DNA of 13,469 nt from JAEXNA01 sp050486105 (GTDB lineage Bacteria; Vulcanimicrobiota; Xenobia; Xenobiales; JADMJV01), in assembly GCA_050486105.1 (NCBI GenBank), contig JBJHCR010000178.1, positions 1 through 13,469 of the forward strand, read 5' to 3'. The notes beneath the pieces are model-generated. The model was not told the origin of the DNA. It saw only the letters and a list, made by a program, of their open reading frames with translations, and did not search any database. A program made the position numbers and the translations under genes. Shown here piece by piece: positions 1 through 6,544 of this stretch; the stretch's first letter is position 1, and each line of letters begins with the position of its first letter.

Positions 1-499
1 AGAAGATACTTGCGCAGCTCCCGTTTGAACCTCAGTCACCAGGTTCGCCTGAATTTTCGCTCCAGGTCGTTTCGAGCATCTCTAGGTGTGATGCCAACCC
101 CGTTCTCGTTTGCCAGTGTGAGCCGGCGCGGCCACTTCCTTCGGCTTTCACCGAGGGTTTCGAACGTTCCGCTGTCGGAGTTGCCAATTCCGACCTCTCA
201 TCTGGGTTTTCTGGCGGCCTTTCCAAGTTGCCTTGGCTGCCCTTTCCCTGTTGCCAGGTCCAGTCCGCTCCGATGAGCCTTGACTCGGGTTTTCCATCCG
301 AGCCGCTGGGGACGCTTGCTGATGCGCTGTTTCCGTAACCCATCTGTCGTTGCCGACAGAGCTGCTTCGGTTTCAGCGACCACGAAGGGGTGCGTCCAAC
401 CTCTATCCCTTGAACCGTTGCCCGTAAGGGGTGATAGACCCTCCCGCCTCTCTCGCTTGGCGGGGCGACTCCGTGACTGGAGTAAACGCAGACTACTCC
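1..499 (-). ncRNA. large structured RNA, unidentified, 3' end outside window
   Basis: No frame here looks like protein, but the minus strand is purine-rich and full of perfect helices. Stems capped by GCAA (plus TTGC) are 343-349/354-360 (7 bp), 223-227/232-236 (5 bp) and 247-250/255-258 (4 bp). Other hairpins: 479-484/494-499, 443-448/459-464, 403-411 with 426-429 plus 433-437, 361-364/374-377, 284-288/298-302, 174-179/189-194, 141-144/151-154, 27-32/41-46. Two longer-range helices close multi-branch domains: 310-315/392-397 (GGACGC/GCGTCC) and 197-202/272-277 (CTCATC/GATGAG). This density of GNRA-capped hairpins is typical of large bacterial RNAs. The size (at least 500 nt) and layout would suit a HEARO/omega RNA of an IscB/IsrB gene, an ORF-bearing intron or an orphan large RNA. 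I cannot decide, and I do not find a group II 5' GTGYG boundary. The strand is inferred from the GNRA loops. Confidence 0.6.
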
Positions 500-530
500 C
501 TATCGCCCCCCCTGTCAAGGACCTTGTCAA
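490..530 (-). promoter_or_regulatory. possible promoter of the left RNA, doubled TTGACA
   Basis: On the minus strand two perfect TTGACA hexamers lie 12 bp apart (530-525 and 518-513). The inner one is followed after 17 bp by TAGTCT (495-490), a weak -10. Using it would start transcription inside the hairpin at 479-499, so the outer TTGACA, whose -10 candidates are poor, may be the real one. Inference from consensus only. Confidence 0.3.
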
Positions 531-612
531 CAGGGTCATCAAGCCCCAAACGCCTGCGGTTAAGCCGTTCTATTGGCTTCTCCACCGATTGCCCACAGGC
601 CGCTGTACAAAG

Positions 613-679
613 GTTAACATGTTGGCAATAAATCTGTTACACCGTTAACAAGGAGATCCCCAAAGTGTTCGATTAACGG
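613..679. repeat. GTTAAC pair and CCGTTAA inverted repeat in intergenic region
   Basis: The non-coding stretch 531-672 holds two palindromic GTTAAC hexamers (613-618 and 644-649, 31 bp apart). The second is part of an inverted repeat, CCGTTAA 642-648 and TTAACGG 673-679, whose right arm overlaps the stop codon of the gene at 673-1122. A similar GTTAAC pair lies at 6545-6583. It could be a protein-binding site or a weak 3' stem-loop for the minus-strand gene; no T-run follows. A small hairpin (AAGCC 562-566, GGCTT 575-579) is the only other structure I see here. Confidence 0.3.
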
Positions 680-1122
680 TTCCAGTGCGCTCGACCCTTA
701 GCTTGAATTTCCACCGAGCGTCGTCCATCGGGCAGAAGTAGGCGGCCCGGTAAGTCTCCTGGGCCTAAGATAAAGAGCAAGGAAGCGTCCACTCCTCCCC
801 GCCCAGGAACGAGAAAGGGGCCAGTAGCCCGAGTCAGGCCGCCGCCGGAGTCCACCAGAACATCGTAATTGCTGTTCAGATGTTGTCCGGTTGCAGTTTC
901 TAAGACGATCAACTCTTTCCAATTGCAGCGGTGATCTTCTTGATCCGGATTCTTGATCTGAAAGTGAGCGATGAGGTACGGCTTGCCTCGGGGTTGCTCA
1001 AAATTCTTGAAGGTGACCTCCAAGGGACCAAATTTATACCCCACATTGGAGAAGAACTGCTCTTGAGTGTGAGCCAAGGCCACGGCAGTCATACAGATTA
1101 GGAGGGCAGCCAAGACTCGCAT
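673..1122 (-). CDS. small secreted protein, DUF4352-like beta-sandwich
   Basis: 149 residues. Residues 1-19 (Met-Arg, then a Leu/Ala/Val-rich core, ending near AHT) form a Sec signal peptide, so the mature protein is probably periplasmic or secreted. The rest alternates short beta-type strands (YLIAHFQIKN, KELIVLE, ASLLFILG, GRLLLPDGR) in the order seen in DUF4352/MPT63-type immunoglobulin-like domains, where a strand such as HFQIKNPDQ is followed by a polar turn. One Cys (in HRCNWKE) remains in the mature part. It is a single gene, divergent from the PilZ gene. The chosen ATG follows AGGAGG by only two bases and lies beside a hairpin (see 1123-1140). No enzyme motif is visible and the function is unknown; the family assignment is by pattern only. 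Confidence 0.7.
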   Translation of the reverse strand: MRVLAALLICMTAVALAHTQEQFFSNVGYKFGPLEVTFKNFEQPRGKPYLIAHFQIKNPDQEDHRCNWKELIVLETATGQHLNSNYDVLVDSGGGLTRATGPFLVPGRGGVDASLLFILGPGDLPGRLLLPDGRRSVEIQAKGRAHWNR

Positions 1123-1140
1123 AGCCTCCTATTCGAGGCT
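1123..1140 (-). promoter_or_regulatory. hairpin covering the ribosome binding site
   Basis: AGCCTC (1123-1128) and GAGGCT (1135-1140) are a perfect 6-bp inverted repeat with a 6-base loop. On the minus-strand mRNA it ends directly before the ATG at 1122 and contains the AGGAGG Shine-Dalgarno sequence, most of it in the 3' arm. The SD-to-ATG gap is only 2 bases. Folding would hide the ribosome binding site, so translation may be gated. Confidence 0.4.
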
Positions 1141-1208
1141 CGCCCCCGGTGTTCCTCAACCCTTTCCTGATAGGAGGAGCCTCAGGGTCTCCGGGCAATA
1201 CTCCAAAG

Positions 1209-1895
1209 ATGAGCTTTCTACGACGTCTGGTGTCTCAATTGCTCCCTGCTGAAGATATCGATCTCGACGAGCGTCGAGACTCGGTTCGGCTAAACTTCAG
1301 TTGTCCGGTAGAGGTGGTTGCCGGCCAGAGATCCCTTGAGGGAGAGGTCCTTAATCTCACCTTCACCGGTCTCTGCTTAAGACTCCCGGAAGCCCTAGAG
1401 GCCGACACTGAGTTAACCCTCAAAAGAGACGAATTCGGCCCAGCTTTCAATGCCACGGTGCTGTGGAACAAGAAGAAAGAGCAGGGCTACCTAGTGGGTG
1501 TGCAAGGAGAGCTCGATGAAGAAAAACTCATTAACTCTTGGCTTGAGCCCACCTTAAGGCAGGCGGGTTTTGAAGCCGAGTACGTGGACGAGAAACGTCA
1601 ACTTTTGAGAGTTCCAGGGCGAGTACCCTGCACCCTCAGCGACTCAGACGGTCGGTCGCTCGGTCAGGGGGAGTTGCTGGATCTATCTAAGGGCGGAGCC
1701 TTGTTGGAAAGCCAAGCACCACTCGAGAAGGACCAAGAGCTAAGGTTTCAAGCCCAAGGACTCGGCGCCCTACCTCCCCTCGAAGGTACGGCCAAGGTGG
1801 TCTCCGTCTCGGGCAACCGCACCGGCCTAGCATTCGTTCACGTCCATGAGACCCGAGTGCGAGCCTATATCAAGGAAATGCTCACCTCGGAGTGA
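1209..1895 (+). CDS. tandem PilZ-domain protein, probable c-di-GMP receptor
   Basis: 228 residues from the ATG chosen here. Two PilZ units sit in tandem. The first has RDSVR (23-27) and then NLTFTG (49-54), a variant of D/N-x-S-x-x-G with Thr for Ser. The second has RQLLR (130-134) and a canonical DLSKGG (158-163). In the PilZ family the RxxxR arginines and the D/NxSxxG loop clamp intercalated c-di-GMP. The protein is cytosolic, with no membrane segment and no catalytic domain, so it should act as an adaptor that passes the c-di-GMP signal to a partner. The tandem layout resembles YcgR/PilZN-PilZ proteins but is built from two true PilZ motifs. The frame stays open back to a GTG at 1149, which would add 20 poorly conserved-looking residues; neither start has a good SD. 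It is divergent from the secreted protein gene, with 86 bp between starts. Confidence 0.85.
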   Translation: MSFLRRLVSQLLPAEDIDLDERRDSVRLNFSCPVEVVAGQRSLEGEVLNLTFTGLCLRLPEALEADTELTLKRDEFGPAFNATVLWNKKKEQGYLVGVQGELDEEKLINSWLEPTLRQAGFEAEYVDEKRQLLRVPGRVPCTLSDSDGRSLGQGELLDLSKGGALLESQAPLEKDQELRFQAQGLGALPPLEGTAKVVSVSGNRTGLAFVHVHETRVRAYIKEMLTSE

Positions 1896-1937
1896 AAATT
1901 CGCTAGGCGGCAAATGTCCCTGAGTTCTGCTCCCAAG

Positions 1938-1989
1938 TTGTCATCTTGCTGTCACCGAACTGACACAACGGATCGCTAGACTCCATGGA
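1938..1989 (+). promoter_or_regulatory. Pho-box-like operator and promoter of the creD-like gene
   Basis: Three 7-bp direct repeats at exact 11-bp steps: TTGTCAT (1938-1944), CTGTCAC (1949-1955), CTGACAC (1960-1966), each separated by 4 bp. This matches the E. coli Pho box layout (CTGTCAT, 4 bp, CTGTCAY) and, in spacing, the direct repeats bound by OmpR/PhoB-family regulators in general. Ten bp after the last repeat is TAGACT (1977-1982), placed as the -10 of a PhoB-type activated promoter with no separate -35. Transcription would then begin about 1988-1990, at or just before the ATG. Confidence 0.6.
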
Positions 1990-3123
1990 ATGAGATGGAG
2001 AACATACATAGCCTTCTATTCACTGGTAACCCTAGCCTGGCTCGGCCTTGCTCAACAACTCTCAGAACGCCACAGTGCGGTCGATTTTCAACTCAAGAGT
2101 GAGGTCCGCGGGCTTTGGGGGCAGACTCACTTCCAGCGAGGACCTTCAGTCAAGAATGACGAGGACTATCTTGAAATCCTCGAGGCAGAGGTGGAGGCCA
2201 ATCTCCAGTTGTCTCATCGTCAGAAAGGGATGCTCTGGTACTCCACGTACTTGGTGGACTTTCGAGGTCGCTACACAGTCGCTCCAGGCGCCACTTGCTT
2301 CGAGTTTCCTCTACCGGTAAAGCAAGGCATGTTCTCGGAATTCAAAGTCACGGTGAACGGACAGGAGGCAGACTGGAAACGTGGCACAGATTCCATTTCT
2401 CTTCAACTCCCGAATGATACTGAAACTATCGATGTCTCGTATCGAGGCCAGGGATTGGATCGTTGGGCGTATGAGTTCGTTGGGGATAGTTCGGTTCGAA
2501 ATCTCAACCTAGTGGTGAAGACCGATTTTCATGATTATGATTTTCCCGACGGAAGCCTGTCAGCGATCAATCAGGAGCAAACCCAAAACGGTGCAGAGTT
2601 GACTTGGGTCTATAGAGAACTCTTAACGGGCGGAGTCGTGGCCGTCGAAGTCCCTCAGGTGGATAATCCCGGCCCAAAGCAAATATCAATCTGTCGCTAC
2701 GCCCCTGGTGGCTTGGCTTTATTCTTGATCATGCTGACCTTAATGAGTAGCAGCCTGGGGCACCAAATCGAGGACGTGCAGATCGTATTTTGCACCCTAG
2801 GGTACTTTGGGTTTCACGCTCTATTGATCTATCTCGCCGACCACCTAGGTCTCATTTGGGCTCTTGTCATCGCCTCCGGTGCATCATTCCTGCTAGTTCA
2901 ATCCTATCTTGCTCGCCTTTGGGGTCTTGAGTTTGTTCTAAGAGTGGGAATCTGGATACAAGCTTTATATCTGGTTGGATACTCGATGGCATTTCTCAAT
3001 TCCACGACACGTGGACTTCTGCTCATATCGCTGGTCTTGCTGACCCTGGCCGTAGTGATGCACCTTTCTGTTGGCTTGAAGAAGCAGACGGACTCTCTAG
3101 AGCCTGCCCAAAGTTGGTATTGA
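1990..3123 (+). CDS. CreD-like inner-membrane protein
   Basis: 377 residues. One membrane segment near the N-terminus (about 5-22), a soluble domain facing the periplasm (about 23-235), then five membrane segments (about 241-257, 264-283, 287-307, 315-335, 341-361) and a short polar tail. This is the topology of CreD, and the end of the protein (Y-A-P-G-G-L start of the membrane block, LADHLGLIWALVIA, and RGLLLISLVLLTLAVVMHLS) follows CreD's order of SEHIGFALAYLIAA and EDYALLLGSLLLF-type segments. E. coli CreD is about 450 residues, so the periplasmic part is shorter here. CreD is part of the cre regulon and its overproduction causes colicin tolerance; its molecular activity is not settled. 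The gene converges on a kinase/regulator pair 9 bp away, which supports a CreBCD-like unit. No SD precedes the ATG; the mRNA may be leaderless. Confidence 0.7.
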   Translation: MRWRTYIAFYSLVTLAWLGLAQQLSERHSAVDFQLKSEVRGLWGQTHFQRGPSVKNDEDYLEILEAEVEANLQLSHRQKGMLWYSTYLVDFRGRYTVAPGATCFEFPLPVKQGMFSEFKVTVNGQEADWKRGTDSISLQLPNDTETIDVSYRGQGLDRWAYEFVGDSSVRNLNLVVKTDFHDYDFPDGSLSAINQEQTQNGAELTWVYRELLTGGVVAVEVPQVDNPGPKQISICRYAPGGLALFLIMLTLMSSSLGHQIEDVQIVFCTLGYFGFHALLIYLADHLGLIWALVIASGASFLLVQSYLARLWGLEFVLRVGIWIQALYLVGYSMAFLNSTTRGLLLISLVLLTLAVVMHLSVGLKKQTDSLEPAQSWY

Positions 3124-3147
3124 GGCCATCAGCTACGAAGATGGCTT
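3123..3147. terminator. hairpin between convergent genes, possible bidirectional terminator
   Basis: GCCATC (3125-3130) and GATGGC (3140-3145) form a 6-bp stem, extendable by a G-T and an A-T pair, with a 9-base loop. It spans the end of the creD-like gene and the stop of the kinase gene. Neither side has a convincing T-run, so intrinsic termination is uncertain. Confidence 0.35.
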
Positions 3148-4527
3148 GCCCACCCCGTCTAGATTGGTGAGACCATTCAGGGGCAGTCGAAAGGTGAAAG
3201 CGGCGCCAACGGAACGATCGGAGTCGACTAGGAACTGTCCCTGGTGAAGTTCCACTATTTGTGCGGCCACAGCTAGGCCCAATCCCAAATGTCCCACGGG
3301 GCCGGTTCCTCGCTCACCACGCTTGAAGATTCGTTGCGCTTCATCTCGGCTGATGCCAGGTCCGCGATCGGACACGGTGACACTGACGAAGTCCGGATCG
3401 CTTTCCAGGGTGATCGTCACCAGGCTTTCTGCCGGACTGCAGCGCAAAGCGTTCTCAACCAGGTTCTCAAGCACTCGAGTAATCTTGTTTGGATCTGCAC
3501 AGACAGGACACTGATCTGGCAACTCTTCCTGCAAACGGTCTCCAAAACTTGTGCGGAAGCTGTCGAGCACCGAGTCGATCAGTGAAGAGAGATCGAAGAG
3601 TCGAGGTTTGAGGGTGTAATACTCAAGCTTTCGAAGCTCCAAGAGCGAGCGAGTCAGTCGGTCAAGACGCTCCGTCTCCCGCTCAATGTTGCGAAACAGA
3701 GGATGTTCGGGAGACTGGCTTTTCACGGCTTCCACGGCACCTCTTAGACCGGTGACCGGAGTCTTCAATTCGTGGGCCACATCTTCCACAAACCGCCGGG
3801 TTTTGTCTTGCTCTTCCTCGAGTTCCTTGACCTTGTTGCTCAGAGATTCCACCAGGAACTCGAGACTCTGCGAAACTCGGGCAACCTCGTCGCGAGCCTC
3901 AGGCTCAAAGCCGTCCAATTTGGAGGCCGCATCGAGTCGTTGCAAGTCTCGATTGAATCCGCGAGTCAACCATAGCATTCCCACTAATATGATGACCATA
4001 AGGCCAGAGAGGATCCCTTGAAACTGTTTTCTCAAGATGCCCAGACGTTGCAATATTGAGTCCGTAGATCGAGACAGATAGATGGCCCCGACAATCTTGC
4101 CCTCGTACTCTACTGGAACCGCGACAAATAGGGCTAAGGAGCGATCGTTTTCGTCGGCAAATCGGGTGTAGGCTCCGTATCTCCCCAGGAAAGCCGTTTG
4201 GATCTCTGGGCGAAACTGCAGCCAATCGGGATCGCGTATGGCACCGTAGGAATCCGCCACAACATGTCGCTTTTCGTCGAGGATTCGGATCCTAGTCTGC
4301 TCTGCTTCGTGGTGTGAAGAAATGAGGTTTTCGACCTGGAAGATGTCACCGCGAGCCATGCCCTCAGAAAGCGCGATGGCCAGGGTTCGTGCCGAGCTTG
4401 CAAGACGCTCTTCGAGTTCAAAGAGCTGGTCGGCCTCAACCATCCGAATCACCAACTGAAACGCCAGCAGAAAGGCTGCGGTCACAAGTCCCAAAGTCAA
4501 GATCAGCAGCCAGATTCGACGACTCAT
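3133..4527 (-). CDS. sensor histidine kinase, CreC/PhoR-like
   Basis: 464 residues. Membrane segments at about 5-29 and 172-188 enclose a periplasmic sensor of about 140 residues with a single-Cache-like look (RIRILDEKRHVVADS, then LALFVAVPVEYEGKIVGAIYLS). A HAMP-like linker and coiled coil (about 190-245) lead to the dimerisation helix with the phospho-acceptor His252 (DVAHELKTP). The ATPase domain shows the N box (ENLVENAL, 354-361), G1 box (DRGPGI, 387-392) and G2 box (GLGLGLA-type, 412-419). It should autophosphorylate His252 and pass phosphate to the regulator encoded just upstream, whose stop overlaps this start by 4 bp (ATGA), implying translational coupling. The sensor segment around ADSYGAIRDPDW recalls CreC's FDSANKAVGQDYSRW region; there is no PAS domain as in E. 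coli PhoR. The ligand cannot be told from sequence. Confidence 0.9.
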   Translation of the reverse strand: MSRRIWLLILTLGLVTAAFLLAFQLVIRMVEADQLFELEERLASSARTLAIALSEGMARGDIFQVENLISSHHEAEQTRIRILDEKRHVVADSYGAIRDPDWLQFRPEIQTAFLGRYGAYTRFADENDRSLALFVAVPVEYEGKIVGAIYLSRSTDSILQRLGILRKQFQGILSGLMVIILVGMLWLTRGFNRDLQRLDAASKLDGFEPEARDEVARVSQSLEFLVESLSNKVKELEEEQDKTRRFVEDVAHELKTPVTGLRGAVEAVKSQSPEHPLFRNIERETERLDRLTRSLLELRKLEYYTLKPRLFDLSSLIDSVLDSFRTSFGDRLQEELPDQCPVCADPNKITRVLENLVENALRCSPAESLVTITLESDPDFVSVTVSDRGPGISRDEAQRIFKRGERGTGPVGHLGLGLAVAAQIVELHQGQFLVDSDRSVGAAFTFRLPLNGLTNLDGVGKPSS

Positions 4528-5180
4528 CGGGCTAGTCGGTAACCTAACCCTCGAACAGTCTCGATCAGGTTATTGCCAATCTTCTTTCGCAGACGCTTGA
4601 TGGCGGTATCGACAACTCTGCCGTCACCGATAAACTCGTGGCCCCACAAGCGCTGCAATAGCTGCTCTCGGGTGAGAATCACCTCCCGATGCAAATAAAA
4701 GGTCTGGAGGAGTTCGAACTCGCGGGCCGTCAGAAACACCATCATGCCTTCACGTTGGACTTCAGCCCGACGCCAATTCACCGTCACCGTGCCCAGACGA
4801 GTGACTCCACAGTCCGACGGAGATTTGCGCAGGTTGGCTTTCAATCGTGCTATGAGTTCTCTAGTGGAGAACGGCTTGGTGATGTAGTCGTCCGCGCCCC
4901 TTTCAAAAGCCTCAACGATCACTTCTTCGTCATCTTTGGCAGAGATTACGATAACGGGGAGGTCCGAAAAATTTCGAAAGGCCGAAAGGACATCTAGACC
5001 TGAAATGCGCCCAAGCATCAGGTCGAGGAGAACCGCTTGAGGATCCACTTGCTGAAAATTCAGAAGCGCTGTCTCTCCATCGGGGCTCCAAACGGCTTCG
5101 TATCCCTGTTGTACCAAGGCACTGGTTACGAAATCGGCAATCGAGGGGTCATCCTCCACAACCAGAACCTTTACCCCCAT
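4524..5180 (-). CDS. OmpR/PhoB-family response regulator
   Basis: 218 residues from the ATG at 5180. The receiver domain (about 3-115) has the acidic pocket E9-D10-D11, phospho-acceptor Asp53 (LLDLMLG), Ser80 in VISAKDD and the conserved Lys102 (ITKPF). A winged-helix DNA-binding domain follows (about 125-216; LTAREFELLQTF, REQLLQRLWG, recognition-helix region VVDTAIKRLRKKIG, ending ETVRGLGYRL). It should bind direct-repeat DNA as a head-to-tail dimer once phosphorylated by the adjacent kinase. An in-frame TTG at 5231 would add 17 residues unlike the family; I prefer 5180 because relatives begin just before the K-V-L-V-V-E-D-D strand. No SD is seen at either start. The Pho-box-like triple repeat at 1938-1966 is its obvious candidate target; I find no similar repeat before its own gene. 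Cre or Pho identity is not certain. Confidence 0.93.
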   Translation of the reverse strand: MGVKVLVVEDDPSIADFVTSALVQQGYEAVWSPDGETALLNFQQVDPQAVLLDLMLGRISGLDVLSAFRNFSDLPVIVISAKDDEEVIVEAFERGADDYITKPFSTRELIARLKANLRKSPSDCGVTRLGTVTVNWRRAEVQREGMMVFLTAREFELLQTFYLHREVILTREQLLQRLWGHEFIGDGRVVDTAIKRLRKKIGNNLIETVRGLGYRLAR

Positions 5181-5236
5181 TGGCAGCCCGGTTTCAAGAA
5201 TCCAAAAGACTGCCGATGTTCGTTCTTCCAATCCAT

Positions 5237-5290
5237 GTTGAAAATTCTAACACAGCGGAAAGAACTGGAGCTAATTTTTTTGCCTCACAG
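5237..5290 (-). promoter_or_regulatory. possible promoter of the regulator-kinase operon
   Basis: The 206-bp gap 5181-5386 is non-coding. On the minus strand TAGAAT (5249-5244) is a fair -10, with an A7 tract about 25-30 bp upstream that could act as an UP-like element; there is no good TTGACA. Farther upstream GCCTCA and TGAGGC repeats could form a long-loop stem ending the preceding gene, but no T-run follows on that strand. Confidence 0.25.
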
Positions 5291-5386
5291 AAGGTTAGCC
5301 TCAGCGGATGAAAGCCGAGAATTGAGAGTTGAGGCCTGGTCCCCCGACAAGAGGCTTGCTCTCGGGTAGCTCCCAAGCGCGAATCC

Positions 5387-6487
5387 CTAGTCCGCAGTTG
5401 AGCCTGAGGTCGCCAAGTCGATCATGCCGTCCACCCCGAGGTTGCGCAGGCGCTGCACTTCGGCTTGCACATCGGGAGGGTCGAAGGTTTTGATGTCGTT
5501 CCAGACCGAAACTGTGCCGTAGGGAGTGAGGGCCTCCGTCGCTCGTTGGTCCACAAACTCAGCCCGCAGAGGAAAGGTGATGGGCCCGCCGATCTGCTTG
5601 GCCCAGTCTTGAAACTCACCGAGCTGCTTATCGCTATAGACGGTTCCTTTAGGCTGAGGACCGGTAACCGCCCCGATGGCGATGGTGGCTTCGGGAAAGG
5701 CTTTACGAATCTTTTTCAAGTGGCGGAGTTTGGCGGTGCGCCCGGTGAAGACATCCGCTATTGGGAACACCACTCGAGGGTAGGGATGAGGCCCTTGGAT
5801 GACGTCCAAGTTGAAGATCAAGCGGTGGTCGGGGATCTCTTTCTTCTTCACATTTCGGATGATCTTGGGGATGGCGGCGGCCTGCTTGATGTCGATCTTC
5901 ACCCCCCGATTGCTGGCATCGGTGATCTCCAGCCACTCTTTGAGGCGCATTCCTCCCAACTCGTGAGGGTGGTGGGCCATGATGGCGCTGCGCATCAGGT
6001 TCAATACAGGAATTTTTCGAACCCCCCAACCCAGATGTACGTCACCTTCCAAGAAGTTGTACTCCCCTTGCAAGCCCTCAGCCATTTCCCTAGCGGTGTT
6101 GGTATAATGGGCGTTCTTGGCATCCCGGAGGTCCGAGCCCTGGTGCCAATGCAAATGCTTACATTGGGGATCTCGGGCTTGCTCTATCAAGGCCTCTTTG
6201 GTGGCCGACTTGAGCCGAGGATGATAGAAGAATCTACCAACCTTGAGCATGCTCTTGGCTAACACCGGACTCAAGGGACCAAGGCCGGTCCATGAGTTCG
6301 TGGGAATGGCAGAAAGCAGAGCCCTAACGAGGCCTTTTGAGGGCTTGGAAGCTTCAGTTGGAGATGTTGTGGCCTCAGACAACTCCACCCGATCGGGCGA
6401 CTCGAGGATTGGTTCACTCTGCTGTTGACGTGCGACAGGGCGATCCTTGGGCCAAGCTGATTGAAGTGTAAGGGAGTCGATCCTCAT
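5387..6487 (-). CDS. FAM151/DUF2181-like TIM-barrel (PLC-like phosphodiesterase fold)
   Basis: 366 residues. After a polar, low-complexity N-terminal stretch (about 1-60) comes a barrel with the hallmarks of the FAM151/menorin family: HWHQGSD (113-119), LEGDVHLG (146-153, carrying the E-x-D pair), AIMAHHPHE (168-176), LKEWLEI (182-188), RGVKIDIK (194-201), FNLDVIQGP (225-233) and FPEATIAIGAVTG (264-276). FAM151 belongs to the PLC-like phosphodiesterase superfamily, where such acidic residues bind a divalent metal; the substrate of FAM151 proteins is not established. No signal peptide or membrane segment is seen, so it is probably cytosolic. Bacterial members exist but are little studied. It lies 102 bp downstream of the pseudopilin gene on the same strand. 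The ATG at 6487 has no clear SD. The family call is by motif order and is fairly firm; the reaction is unknown. Confidence 0.75.
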   Translation of the reverse strand: MRIDSLTLQSAWPKDRPVARQQQSEPILESPDRVELSEATTSPTEASKPSKGLVRALLSAIPTNSWTGLGPLSPVLAKSMLKVGRFFYHPRLKSATKEALIEQARDPQCKHLHWHQGSDLRDAKNAHYTNTAREMAEGLQGEYNFLEGDVHLGWGVRKIPVLNLMRSAIMAHHPHELGGMRLKEWLEITDASNRGVKIDIKQAAAIPKIIRNVKKKEIPDHRLIFNLDVIQGPHPYPRVVFPIADVFTGRTAKLRHLKKIRKAFPEATIAIGAVTGPQPKGTVYSDKQLGEFQDWAKQIGGPITFPLRAEFVDQRATEALTPYGTVSVWNDIKTFDPPDVQAEVQRLRNLGVDGMIDLATSGSTAD

Positions 6488-6544
6488 TGTGCTTACAGTT
6501 TAGACGAAGGCGCTGGTGACAGGGTGGACTCTTCTTCGAAAACT

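Noticed and set aside
1..510. Group II intron 5' half
   Set aside because: The size and multi-branch fold would suit, but no GTGYG boundary is found on the minus strand in the right place and no reverse transcriptase is visible. Kept only as an alternative.
32..542. Two overlapping minus-strand frames of 103 and 114 residues
   Set aside because: They overlap each other in different frames, are rich in Arg/Gly/Ser, and translate straight through perfect stem-loops; better explained as non-coding RNA.
280..648. 122-residue open frame on the plus strand
   Set aside because: Arg/Leu/Pro-rich with no domain; it is antisense to the hairpin-rich RNA and its composition follows from GNRA-capped stems, not coding.
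531..672. Replication origin (TTGTCAACAG and TTGCCCACAG resemble DnaA boxes)
   Set aside because: Too few and too degenerate DnaA-like words, no AT-rich unwinding region and no dnaA/dnaN nearby.
5465..6262. 265-residue plus-strand frame
   Set aside because: Shadow of the FAM151-like gene on the other strand; no motif, no ribosome binding site.
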